Source: Nereocystis luetkeana (lineage: Eukaryota; Sar; Phaeophyceae; Laminariales; Laminariaceae). From it: a stretch of DNA of 64,000 nucleotides. A program made the position numbers and the translations under genes. This document shows positions 10,401-64,000 of the stretch, piece by piece. The stretch lies in contig JARUPZ010000010.1 in the NCBI GenBank assembly GCA_031213475.1, positions 5,620,776 to 5,684,775 of the forward strand, in the 5' to 3' direction. Under the pieces are notes generated by a model. The model was not told where the DNA came from and did not search any database. It saw nothing but the letters and a program-made list of their open reading frames with translations. How positions within the stretch are numbered: the stretch's first letter is position 1; every line of letters begins with the position of its first letter.

Positions 10401-11724
10401 TGCGTACCACTCTAGAGGGGCATACGAGGAGCGTTTAAACCTCTGCAAGTGGTCCTTGTTTGTTCGGGCAGAGTGGCACGTCGCTTTATTCGCTGGTGTA
10501 ATCGCTGTATTTGCTGCTGCAGTAGCTTGCAATGTGTTTCATTTTGTGATCGTTGGGGCGGGAAGCGGGGGGGGCGGGGCGTACTCGTTTTTGTTGCTTG
10601 CCTTAGTCGTTCGATCATTGACCACGCATCCCTTTCGAACGGGGGGGGAAGGGGGGGGGAGAATGAGGAGGAAGAGGAGGAGAAAGAGGAGGCACACGTG
10701 TTGGAGGCTCTTCGTTTCTCGAAGCGTTGTTTCCGCTGTGTATGATACGAGTATCTCTCTTAATAGCGGAAGTCCCCCCCCTACTCGCCCATTACTCCGC
10801 ACATTTGGGAATGATCGTATCACGTAGTGTTCAAGGTAAGGCACCCAAGAGCCAGTTACATAGTACTCCCATTGCTGTCTTGCCTACACCGGAAATTAAA
10901 TCAACGCATTGAAGCTGTCGTCCATATGCAAGTCCGCCTCAAAAGCGGTTCTTAGTAGGATGCCGCTCATCCTTCCTGCGACTCGCCGGACACCTCACGG
11001 CGCTTCGCGCTTGGTGCAAGCAATGTCTGCCTGGTCGGTGAAAACCCGACATGCTCCGTCCCGGCATTGTAGGGATGCGAGGGTCTATGGCCATACGACT
11101 ACGGCCATGCATGAGATCGAGTACATCTCTCCTATCGAGTACACCCCCTACTCGCCCAACACCTCACGGCGTTTTGCCCTTGGTGCAAGCAGTGTCTTCC
11201 TGGTCGGTAAACACCCGGCATGCTCCGTCCCGGCAATGTAGGGATGCGAGGGTCCATGGCCATATGACCACGAGCATTCATGACATGATCCCCCCCCCCC
11301 GCCCCCCCCCCCCGGCCATACCCCCCACCGCACCGCATTTCCATCTCCTTCCTTCGGCCAGGACCCGGAGGCGGCGGAGGTGCGAGCTAAGCTGCTGAAG
11401 GAACTCGCCGCTGCGGCGGCGGCGGGGGAGAAGAACGCGAGCCCCAACAAGGGCAAGGACGGTCGCGTGCGCAGCGGGATCATGATGCACAACGCTCGGG
11501 GCTGCTTCACGAAGGGGGGGGAGCTGGCGATGAGCATCCTCTACTATCGTCCGGAGGTTATAGGTATCGGAAACGAGGTCTTTGTGGAGTTGGATGACGA
11601 GGAGGCGATCACCGAGGTTTTTGGGGAGGCGGAGGAGGAGAACGGGGTGAAGGAGGTTGGGGGGGAGGGGAGAGGGGAAGGGGAGGTAGGGGGCGAGGGG
11701 GAGGGGGAGCGAGAGAGTGCGTGA
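3764..11724 (+). CDS. SOUL heme-binding-like protein, five exons, probably plastid-targeted
   Basis: Exons 3764-4447, 6382-6600, 9316-9482, 10154-10343 and 11362-11724 join in frame (phases 0, 0, 2, 0) to about 540 residues. The start chosen is the Met at 3764 because a basic-hydrophobic signal-like stretch follows (MGPRRRKALMGALVLLACSC, then RALSFLLPG). An in-frame Met also lies at 3647. Residues ~110-235 resemble the DUF2358/NTF2-like domain that precedes SOUL in plant HBP5-type proteins. The SOUL-like part begins at YKVVKKAKGYEVREY and continues through PIPSELQ-like ITWTIPLPT, RRVAVTKFNG and AMSILYYRPEVIGIGNEV. SOUL proteins bind tetrapyrroles; a plastid site is inferred from the leader. 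The C-terminal ~35 residues are acidic/Gly-rich. The exon 3 part matches SOUL less clearly than exons 2, 4 and 5. All introns are filled with repeats. Confidence 0.75.
4886..5917. mobile_element. element D, copy 1: ~1.03-kb TIR DNA transposon, non-autonomous
   Basis: GAGTGTTTGCGAT at the left and ATCGCAAACACTC at the right are perfect 13-bp inverted repeats. The interior shares GCACCGAGCATCATCCCGAC and the rest of its length with the copy at 62444. No transposase; the frames inside are Gln/Ala/Leu artefacts of (CAG)n. Right flank TA, left flank TT. Confidence 0.8.
6144..6212 (+). mobile_element. LINE 3' tail fragment with C-rich end
   Basis: GTCTCGAAAGGGATGCGTGG, then CAATGGCCAAATGGCTAAGG and GAATACGCCC. 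Solo 65-bp tail inside a pyrimidine tract ~170 bp before the SOUL exon 2 acceptor. Confidence 0.75.
6382..6600 (+). CDS. SOUL gene exon 2: end of DUF2358-like domain, start of SOUL domain
   Basis: 73 codons between acceptor CCCGCAG and donor GTGAGT, phase 0 at both ends. VVKITDTWEGN completes the DUF2358-like region; KKAKGYEVREYVPRLVTQ is the typical SOUL opening. A very C-rich tract and a LINE 3' tail lie within 250 bp upstream of the acceptor. Confidence 0.8.
6896..7150 (+). repeat. family B GATC-rich dispersed repeat
   Basis: GATCTGTATGATCTAGCTCA, TGTTGCCGAGTGGGAGCCG and TGGGTTGGGTCTGTACTATA followed by CCTGCACAGCATC. Shares order and motifs with 25920 and 47640. Confidence 0.65.
7446..7730 (-). 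mobile_element. tRNA-derived SINE, type 1
   Basis: The minus strand starts GGTCGCCCCGGTGGTTCAAG; TGGTTCAAGTGG fits box A and GGTTCGAGCCC box B, ~30 bp apart. A body of ~200 bp follows, ending near CCCCGGATCTGAG. Related copies are at 28942 and 38716. Confidence 0.8.
8770..9200 (+). repeat. imperfect tandem repeat, ~75-85 bp unit, 5-6 copies
   Basis: Each unit has CCCCTTCCCCCT..CCGTAACCCGTAT, TTATACGAAAACCCTTATACT and AACTGCAAAACTTATACCCC. SOUL intron 2. Confidence 0.7.
9316..9482 (+). CDS. SOUL gene exon 3
   Basis: 55 codons plus two bases; acceptor CTCAG, donor AG|GTGGGA. It encodes LILPGFAHTGELRTSGRKP then EYYVTGPIEVAIQPIIESG. Its phase-2 end fits exon 4, which starts with one base of a split codon. 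The frame stays open past the donor but becomes a GGCGTTAGCGTTGG-like simple repeat, so splicing is preferred. Confidence 0.6.
9895..9943 (+). pseudogene. extra, partly degenerate copy of SOUL exon 4 start
   Basis: A tandem duplication of ~160 bp (about 9800-9960 versus 10048-10210) copies the flank, acceptor and first part of exon 4. This upstream copy has its own acceptor GTAG and a possible donor CAG|GTGGTT, encoding EASTSRKANRLPWAIQ against EASTSRRANRITWTIP. Entry from exon 3 and exit to exon 5 would keep frame (49 nt, phases 2 and 0), but joining it to exon 4 would not. It could be a mutually exclusive exon or a dead duplicate. Confidence 0.5.
10154..10343 (+). CDS. SOUL gene exon 4
   Basis: One base plus 63 codons between acceptor TTGTAG and donor GTATTG. 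ITWTIPLPTAIGLDG resembles the SOUL segment after the 'MTTPV' region, and FRRVAVTKFNGLPQ the strand that follows. It is downstream of a near-duplicate of its own first part. Confidence 0.7.
10574..10650 (-). mobile_element. LINE 3' tail fragment
   Basis: Complement of the LINE tail (GTACTCG, TTGTTGCTTGCCTTAGTCG, GACCACGCATCCCTTTCGAA) preceded by poly(G) on the plus strand. Antisense to the SOUL gene, in intron 4. Confidence 0.75.
10793..11152 (+). mobile_element. family A SINE-like element, 5'-truncated
   Basis: Starts within GATCGTATCACGTAGTG, runs through GTGCAAGCAATGTCTGCCTG and GCATTGTAGGGATGCGAGGG, and ends ATCGAGTACACCCCC. Sense orientation in SOUL intron 4. It shows the long 3' variant with a doubled ATCGAGTACA. 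Confidence 0.8.
11155..11310 (+). mobile_element. family A element, 3' part with poly(C)
   Basis: ACACCTCACGGCG to GAGGGTCCATGGCCATATGA and a run of ~25 C broken by one G. It is directly behind the preceding copy and ~50 bp before the SOUL exon 5 acceptor. Confidence 0.8.
11362..11724 (+). CDS. SOUL gene exon 5 and stop
   Basis: 120 codons plus TGA. Acceptor TTCGGCCAG follows a poly(C) tract left by a family A element. AMSILYYRPEVIGIGNEVFV fits the SOUL C-terminus (a 'RYNPP...RRNEV'-like pattern). The last ~35 residues are Glu/Gly repeats of GAGGGG-type DNA, and the simple repeat may still be expanding. Confidence 0.7.
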   Translation, partial: DPEAAEVRAKLLKELAAAAAAGEKNASPNKGKDGRVRSGIMMHNARGCFTKGGELAMSILYYRPEVIGIGNEVFVELDDEEAITEVFGEAEEENGVKEVGGEGRGEGEVGGEGEGERESA

Positions 11725-13871
11725 GATAGTTGGTGACTGCTGCTGCTGCCTGCGGACGTCCTGTGGTGATGAGCAGATACGGGTACGGAAACGAAGGGGT
11801 GCTGAGCTGTTTTGGCAATAGCTGTAGCGGTGGTAGCTGCAGCGGCGGTAACGGCGGTAGCGGCAACAGCACCAGCGGCGGCGGCGGCGGCGGCGGCGGC
11901 AGCAGCAGCAGCAACAACACCAGCCGCGGTAGCAGCGTATTGAACAGCAGCAACCGCAGCAAAACGGGGAGACAAGCGTCGAAGGTTTTGTATAGAAGCG
12001 ACGATAAGGGGTAGGGTAGGCAGCTTAAAAGGATAGACGCGGCCAGCTCCCCTCCTGGGGTTGGAGGGGCGGGGGGATGGGGGAGGGGGTTGGGGTCGTC
12101 CGCCCGCGGTGGCGAGGTCGTGCGCTTCGGTGGGGCCAGGCTTGGCGACGCTGCCACCCCACCCCATTTAAATGTACCAGGTAATTGATACATGGTGGAC
12201 TTGAACTTGCTCTTGTGGGAGTACAATTTTGCGTATGTGGGACAGCAGTCCTTCGCCGCGGCACTGCATCGTCATCAGCGAGCGGCGCCATTGCCCTAGT
12301 CCTTGAAAGCTTATAATCGAAGGCTTCATTTTGCAAGTTCATCATCGTATTCATCGGCGGCGTCTTATGATCTTCATTGGATCGTGTTTATTTTCCCATC
12401 ACCATCGCCATCGTCTTTTTCTGGGCTGACCACAGGTCGGGCAAGGGTGACCCGACCCGACCCGACCCGTGATATTTGAGAAAAAAAAATTGACCCCACC
12501 CGCGGGTTGGGTCTTGACCGTTAAGAACCCTGCTTTTTTTCGTGGTCATCGTCATCACTGTCATCAATATCAACATCAGCTTCAATCGCAGAAGGATCGT
12601 GAGCACATGATCAGGACCAGCAGCAGCAGCAGCGTAAGGTAGCTCTAGCCCGATTGATAACCAAACAGCAACAGACTTTCCAAAGAAAAAAAACTCGTGA
12701 GCCAACTTAAACTCAGCCCGATTGATTCACAACCCTATGGGGTGTAATGTTGTACCTGGCACGTATAATATTTTAGATTTCTTCGTAACGACGTCTTTTT
12801 TTCGTTAAAATCGACACATCTGATCTGATCCAAAGATGTTGGGTAGCTGATTTCATCCACAGATGTTGCGTAGCCGGCCGGGAAGCCCCCTCAGTGGGAA
12901 AGCTCCCTCCATCAGCGAGAAATGCTCGGGCTCGAAAGTGGAAACCCCAATACCTGCGGTTTCAGGGCTCCGTCTACAAACGGCAGGTTAGGATATAGAT
13001 CTACTGTAGGTTGTGATCTATCCGTCCGTCAGTGAAACATGCTTGGGCTCAAAAGTGCAAACCTCAATAATTTCCATAGCACGGCTCTTCCGTACAAAAG
13101 GTGCTCTATCCCTCTCACATAGAACAACGAAACATTTCGACGAAAAATGGATGCCCTATCCCGATGATGGATCCGCGTCGGCTACGCACAGTCTCCGCAT
13201 ACGAGGGACCCATCGGTCGGTGGTGCACTGCGGTACGCGTGTACGAGTGCGGGCCACTTCTTTTTTTCGAGTACGGCCAGCACGTACTGGTAGTACCCTG
13301 CGTTCACCGAGGAGGTTTTTGACAACGGTATCATTCGCTCCCATCATCACGAGACCTGCAAGCCCAACAATCCCTAGCATGTCGCGATAGTTCTCGGTCG
13401 GCATCAGCTCCGCAAAGCCGACCACAACAGCGGAGGCACACTCCGTCGCGAGCTGTCCCCACTATACCCACAGCCGTACCTCCTCTACGACACCACGGCG
13501 ATCCGCCCCTCCCACCATGACATACCATCATGGCTACAGCTACAGTTACAACCGGCCGCAACCGCTCCGCACGGCGGGCAGACCTACCGTAGATATTTAT
13601 TTCGATATGTTGTGCAAGAAGAGCGGTATCATATAGATCCCACTTCGGGGGCAAAACGTGTTCAAGAGCTGTATCATACATATCCCACCCGGCCGGTAGG
13701 ATCTACGTAGATCGTGCACACCATACGAAATCGGGGATGCATCTGCCCCCAGAATGTCTACATCACGATGTACTAATAACTCATCCCCTGATCTGGCGGG
13801 TGTGCGAATCGACTCCTCCTGCAGCAGTCCATCTCAATCCACCCCTACCACCCCACCCGCAAGCCCGATCA
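11725..13871. other. intergenic region between convergent genes
   Basis: Holds (GGC)n at 11870-11905, CCGACCCGACCC repeats near 12450 and a tandem pair at 12905-13105. No coding frame supported; both genes must terminate here. Confidence 0.6.
12905..13105 (+). repeat. tandem pair of ~120-bp units
   Basis: AATGCTCGGGCTCGAAAGTG ... and ACATGCTTGGGCTCAAAAGT ... repeat with GGCTCCGTCTACAAACGG / GGCTCTTCCGTACAAAAGG. GATC-rich sequence before it may be family B. Confidence 0.5.
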
Positions 13872-59866
<45,995 letters not shown>

Positions 59867-59934
59867 CTGATTTATCGAGGGTATTCGCGCGCACGCCCAC
59901 CCAGTTTTTTGTTTTTGATGGGGGATCGGGGGGG

Positions 59935-60432
59935 GGGGGGGGGTACTCATGTCCTGCATGACCGTAAGGGTAGGACCGGGGGGCCGGGGGGTGTACTCAT
60001 GCCATGCGCGGCTGTAGTCGTATGATCAAGGGGAGGGTTAGGGGGGGGGATTGTGAATCTCAATCCAACTAAAAGGGGGTGGTACTCGATAGGAGAGATG
60101 TTCTCGACATCATGCATGACCCTAGTCGTATTACCGTAGACGCTCGCACCCCTATAATGCCGGGACGGAGCATGTCGGGTTTTCACCGACCAGGCAGACA
60201 TTGCTTGCACCAAGCGCGAAGAGACGCCCGGCGAGTCGCATGAAGGGTGAGCTGCATCCTGCCAAGAACCGCTTGTAGGGCGGACTAGCATATGGACAAC
60301 AGATTCAACTAATTTAATTTTCGGTGTAGCCACTTCCAGACACAGCAATGGGAGCACTATGAGACGGCCACTCGGGGTGCCTTGCCATGAACACTACGTA
60401 ATACGATAATTTCCCTTGTGCAGAGTAAAGGT
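59935..60432 (-). mobile_element. family A copies, clustered 3' ends
   Basis: Two short 3' stubs (59938-59972, 59985-60035) each begin with poly(G) and GTACTCATG. A longer copy (60073-60432) runs to TGCAGAGTAAAGG. Serial insertion at the same G/C tract is likely. Confidence 0.7.
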
Positions 60433-60837
60433 GGGGATGGAAGGGGATGGGGGGGGAGGGTTAATTGGGGGGTGGGGATGGAGGGAGGAAGGCGTTTGAG
60501 GGGGGAGGCCTTGGGTCAGGTCGCCAGGAAGTACAATACGTGCGTACCAGATTATGCCTTACACCAATGATACAATACGATTATATAAGAACTGAGTCCC
60601 CGTTTACTTGGAACAAAATGCTTGAGATTAGACTAAAATGCGTGCGTTCTGTGCAGTGCACCACTCCAAGGGTCAAGGTGTCGGTTTCCATTTCACCACC
60701 AATTTCTTTGAAGTCAGTGTGTTCCTCCTATATACATAGTCATGGGGGTGGGGAGTGAGGAGGATCGGGGGGGGGGGGGGGGGGGGTACGGGGCTTTATC
60801 GACCTCCATTAAGGCAGGGATGTCGCAAAATGAGCAA

Positions 60838-60965
60838 CAGCAACAGCGGTGACAGTCAGCACACTCATCCCGTTCCTCCTTGCAAATTCCACATCCACCT
60901 ACTATGTAGAACTCTACTCTCTATTGCTTTGCTACACGGGCACATCAGTGCATATACTTTCTCCT
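60838..60965 (-). mobile_element. LINE zinc-knuckle fragment
   Basis: The minus strand reads CTGATGTGCCCGTGTAGCAA then AGCAATAGAGAGTAGAG, near-identical to the zinc-knuckle start at 34095-34190, with internal stops. Confidence 0.7.
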
Positions 60966-61039
60966 CCCAGGCGGGGGGAAGGGGGGGCACGGGATTTTGG
61001 ACGATCGACTTCAATTTCATACCAAGGTACTCTATTCCG

Positions 61040-61140
61040 ATTTCAACTTCGAACTCAACTCCACCTGCACATTGATTCCGAATTCTGAATCCCGAATCCG
61101 ACTCCGAATCCGATTCCGAATTTCGAATCAACAATTCCGA
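61040..61140 (+). repeat. (GAATCC/GATTCC)n degenerate array
   Basis: ATTCCGAATTCTGAATCCCG-type units behind a LINE fragment. Confidence 0.75.
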
Positions 61141-61239
61141 ACACCAAAAAAAAATACTTCAATGTCTAGTTTGACTCCGAGTTTTCGATTCTAACTTCGA
61201 GCGCGGCTTCGACAAGCGGGTGCTTGTCGCGCCCAAACT

Positions 61240-61480
61240 CATGACAAATGCCCGTCTCGTGGGTGTGTTGTGTGCTCGCCTCATGACAAAGGTGTGCCCT
61301 CCGGTGCTTCCGCCGCCGCCGCCGCTTGCCGCACTGCTTCTTGCTCCTCCTCCCGCAGTAGCAGTCGGTGGAAGAGTTCCAAGCGGCGTTCTTGCGGCAC
61401 TTGAGGTGTTCGTGGTGGTGGTGGTGGTGGTGGTGGACTGGGAAGACGCCTTAGCCGCCGCCTTTGAAGGGCAACGGAGA
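61240..61480 (-). CDS. possible upstream helicase exon, Ser/Thr/Gly-rich
   Basis: An open minus-strand frame encodes KASSQS, a Thr run from (ACC)n, then TSSAARTPLGTLPPTATAGG and a Gly run. The composition matches helicase exon 1 and the frame has no stop to ~61200. No convincing donor of the needed phase is seen, so it may equally be non-coding (ACC)n repeat. Confidence 0.25.
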
Positions 61481-61685
61481 GACCGGACAAGCGGGACACG
61501 GGCAAATAATGTTTGATGAGACGCGTCAAGGTAAGGGGAAAGCGTGCGCTCTCAAGGGTGCATACAGGGTCGAGTGCTCCACGGCGGTGAAACCTATGCT
61601 TAAAAACGTCTACCAGGGTATATGCCAGGTGCCTGGTAGCAGTTTGTGCCAGGCAAGGATAAATCAAGGCAAAGTTGTTGTGTGT

Positions 61686-61918
61686 TTAGCCCTTTTCAGA
61701 ACTGCAGTCCCGTTCTGGGGACAATCCACTCAACGTCTAAGTAGTTTGTCTCCAATTTCTACTACTACGGGGGACCATAGTTAATAGTACCTATGGTAGA
61801 CATAAAAACCTATATATTTAACCATTTTTACTGACAATAATTGGTCCTATTAGCTATGGTCCCCCGTACCAGTAAGTAGTTTGTCCCCAAAACGGGACTG
61901 CGGTCCTAAGGAGGGTTA
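61686..61918. mobile_element. MITE C carrying a nested MITE T
   Basis: TTAGCCCTTTTCAGAACTGC ... TTGTCCCCAAAACGGGACTG and GTCCTAAGGAGGGTTAA, interrupted at 61764-61870. Confidence 0.85.
61764..61870. mobile_element. MITE T copy nested in MITE C
   Basis: TACTACGGGGGACCATAGTT to GCTATGGTCCCCCGTACCA. It splits a MITE C copy whose halves continue outside (TAAGTAGTTTGTC near both junctions). Confidence 0.85.
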
Positions 61919-62204
61919 AAGTGCCGCCTCCTGGCATTTTCGGGGGGGGGGCGGTGCGACAATCAACACACGACGAGATTCTGGACAAAACAGCCAACAC
62001 ACTATTAACAAACACAAAACACAACGCACACGAGAAAAAAACGCTGAAAAAACATGTGCTACGTATATACGTACCTTACTGTCATTGTTATAGTGATTAG
62101 CGATTTCCCACCCTATAAGGACTGCGCTCTCTTCTCGGATACGAATTACGTGGAACTAGACTGAGACACGTGTTTCTGCACAGTGCAGTTCGAGAGGGGT
62201 TAAT

Positions 62205-62314
62205 TTATTACGGGGGACTATAGTTAATAGGACCAAATATTGTTAGTAAAAATGGTCAAATATATAGGTTTTTATGTATACCATAGGTCCTATTAACTAT
62301 GGTCCCCCGTAGTA
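62205..62314. mobile_element. MITE T copy
   Basis: TATTACGGGGGACTATAGTT to ACTATGGTCCCCCGTAGTA; directly behind a diverged MITE C (62105-62203). Confidence 0.85.
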
Positions 62315-62443
62315 GTTACTGTAGTTTAATAACTTAAGGGCACCCCTTACAGAAAACGACTCACCACACCTCCAGATGTCAGAACGAGAAATAAAAAAAC
62401 ATCCGGGACGTTGTGATGACGGGACGACGAAATCAAGACAATA

Positions 62444-63498
62444 GAGTGTTTGCGATATTTTTTTTTTCACTTTTACTTCTCCAATAATTCTCCCGAGGTA
62501 ACTTTTTGAGGTAAATTTCTGAAAAAAACGCGAAAAAGTACTTCAGCGAAGTCAGGATTTCATCAAAAGTTGCGGTAACTTTTGGCTCTGTCTCATTGGT
62601 CTACACGCACCGAGCATTATCCCGACGCAAAACGCATCATCTCAAATCTCGAAGGATCAAAACACCGAGCATCTTCCATGCCACCATGCTGCTTGCTGTA
62701 CGCATCACGACAACCGCTGGGAGCACAGAGGCTCGAGAGGTGTAGCTTGAGTATAGCGCGCACGAGCGGCGTTGGATTGTGCCAGCGGGCCGCCGCCGCT
62801 GCTACGTAGGGTACACGCTTTCGCCTACTTGGTGACGACGTGGAGGATGCTTCGTTCCAAAAGGGGACTCGCACTCGTACTCGTATTCGTGCTCGCAGAG
62901 AGCGCGACAGCTCGTGTATCATTTCGATTCCACCACACTGCAGCAGCAGCAGCAGCAGCAGCGGCGGCGGCGGCAGCAGTGGCCGCGACAGTGGCGGCGG
63001 AGCGGAGCCCGCCGGCGCTGTGGCGTGCGTAGGCTGAGCGCAGCAGGAGCAGCAGCAGCAGCACCAGCAGCAGGCAATCCGAAAAAGGGAAGCTGGCTGG
63101 TGCTGGTGCTGGTGCTGGTGTTTGCTGGTGCTGGTGCTGACGCTGTTTATTTTTGTTTCTCAAGCTGCCTCTAGCTGCGGCTAGCGCTTGCTAGCTGCCG
63201 CTTGCTGTGCTGCTGCTGCTGCTTGCAGTCGTGGACTGGCAGTGGTGGCACCGCTGTCAACTCTGCCGCCGAAACGTTGCTGGGCCACCGTTGCTACTCC
63301 CAAGCTGTTTTTTAGTTTTTCGTTCTTTTTTTTGGCGCGTTTGCCTCACCTCCCCCCTTCCCTTCTTATTTTCGGAGGCGTCGCCTGCAGGATTCGATTT
63401 ACCTCACTCGCAAACACACCGAAATCAGGAAGGGAAGGAAATTCACTTTTTTTAGCGCAAGTAAAGTTTTTTTTTTTTTACCTCTATCGCAAACACTC
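62444..63498. mobile_element. element D, copy 2
   Basis: Same termini, flanked on both sides by TA (TIR plus TA: TAGAGTGTTTGCGATA). Nearly identical to copy 1 apart from CAG/CTG-type tract lengths and a few substitutions, implying a recent common source. Same orientation as copy 1. Confidence 0.85.
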
Positions 63499-63648
63499 TA
63501 ATGAACCTTTTTTTTCATCTTTATTTTCACTTGGTTTTCAGAGAACCCCCTCCCCCTGTCTAGCGAAAAAAAAAAAAAATGCGGCGGGTCATTTTCTTCT
63601 TTTTTTTTCGGGCGCTCAACACACTACTCTTTGGTTTTAGCGTTTAAT

Positions 63649-63872
63649 TTATCTACCGTACTTCAGCCGAACGTGCGAGAGCGCGAGCTTTGCAAAATTC
63701 GTCGCCGGCTCGACGAGTAGTAGGGATGCTGAATGAACCTTGTACGCAATAAAAATGAAGGCAGCAGCAGCAGCAGTACCCTCGGGGGGGGGGGGGTGGG
63801 GGGGGGGCAGGAGGGGAAACACCTGTGACCACCGTTTGTCCAGAATGCCGCCGGTGAGGATAGACCTCCCAC
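63649..63872 (-). CDS. possible 3' end of another minus-strand gene
   Basis: Two pieces in one frame, 63829-63885 (TTTCCAG acceptor; TRGRSILTGGILDKRWSQ; donor GTGTTT) and ~63649-63735 (VHSASLLLVEPATNFAKLAL then SHVRLKYGR and stop), could splice in phase 0 across a C-rich intron. No family recognised; short and unproven. Confidence 0.3.
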
Positions 63873-64000
63873 GAGTTGAGCTGGAAAGTAAAAATGATGG
63901 TGAAAAAACAAACCCCTCTCCTCCTATATAAGGACCGTTCGTATTGAATATTATTATACAGATCGTCCTGATACTCATGGACGGACTGATACAAAATAAC

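Noticed and set aside
11544-12226. Two ~205-residue minus-strand Pro/Ser/Ala-rich ORFs
   Set aside because: They overlap the Glu/Gly end of SOUL exon 5 and (GGC)n in antisense; composition is that of the complement of simple repeats.

Overview
The window is 64 kb of repeat-laden nuclear DNA from a eukaryote with long introns. Two host genes can be reconstructed exon by exon, and they converge. The probable SOUL heme-binding protein has a signal-peptide-like start followed by an A-L-S-F junction, resembling the bipartite plastid leader of heterokont algae. Together with GC-rich coding exons, many trinucleotide tracts and multi-kilobase introns, this suggests a photosynthetic stramenopile, perhaps a brown alga. 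That assignment is inference; no rRNA or other lineage marker is present.

Layout. 1-3763: no host gene; a decayed LINE reverse-transcriptase fragment and short palindromic elements. 3764-11724 (+): five-exon gene with an N-terminal DUF2358/NTF2-like part and a SOUL-like part; exon 4 has a second, partly degenerate upstream copy. 11725-13871: about 2.1 kb between the two gene 3' ends, low-complexity. 13872-59866 (-): one RecQ-family helicase in at least 26 exons over 46 kb. Every exon junction keeps the reading frame, and the order is Gly/Ser-rich and Asn-rich N-terminus, GRF zinc finger, RecQ core, RecQ zinc-binding/winged-helix region, Gln/Arg-rich linker, HRDC domain, acidic tail. Its first exon is not certain. 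59867-64000: mostly repeats, plus weak candidates for the helicase N-terminus and for the 3' end of another minus-strand gene.

The introns hold a rich set of mobile elements. They include a LINE (RT fragment, zinc-knuckle 3' ORF, conserved 3' tail) and an abundant ~530-bp SINE-like family (here 'family A') whose 3' end resembles the LINE tail; both finish in poly(C). There are tRNA-derived SINEs, and two families of ~100-bp palindromic MITEs ('T' and 'C') found nested in each other and in a SINE. Also present are two copies of a ~1.05-kb TIR element ('D'), Harbinger-like 3-bp-TSD elements ('H'), a ~670-bp fold-back element, GATC-rich repeats ('B') and many micro- and minisatellites.

The most unusual points are the poly(C)-tailed LINE/SINE pair with tails just upstream of several splice acceptors, the GRF-RecQ-HRDC architecture, the duplicated SOUL exon, and the nested MITE chronology. 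All assignments come from reading the sequence; no database search was run. Copy boundaries of repeats are approximate unless a terminal repeat is stated.
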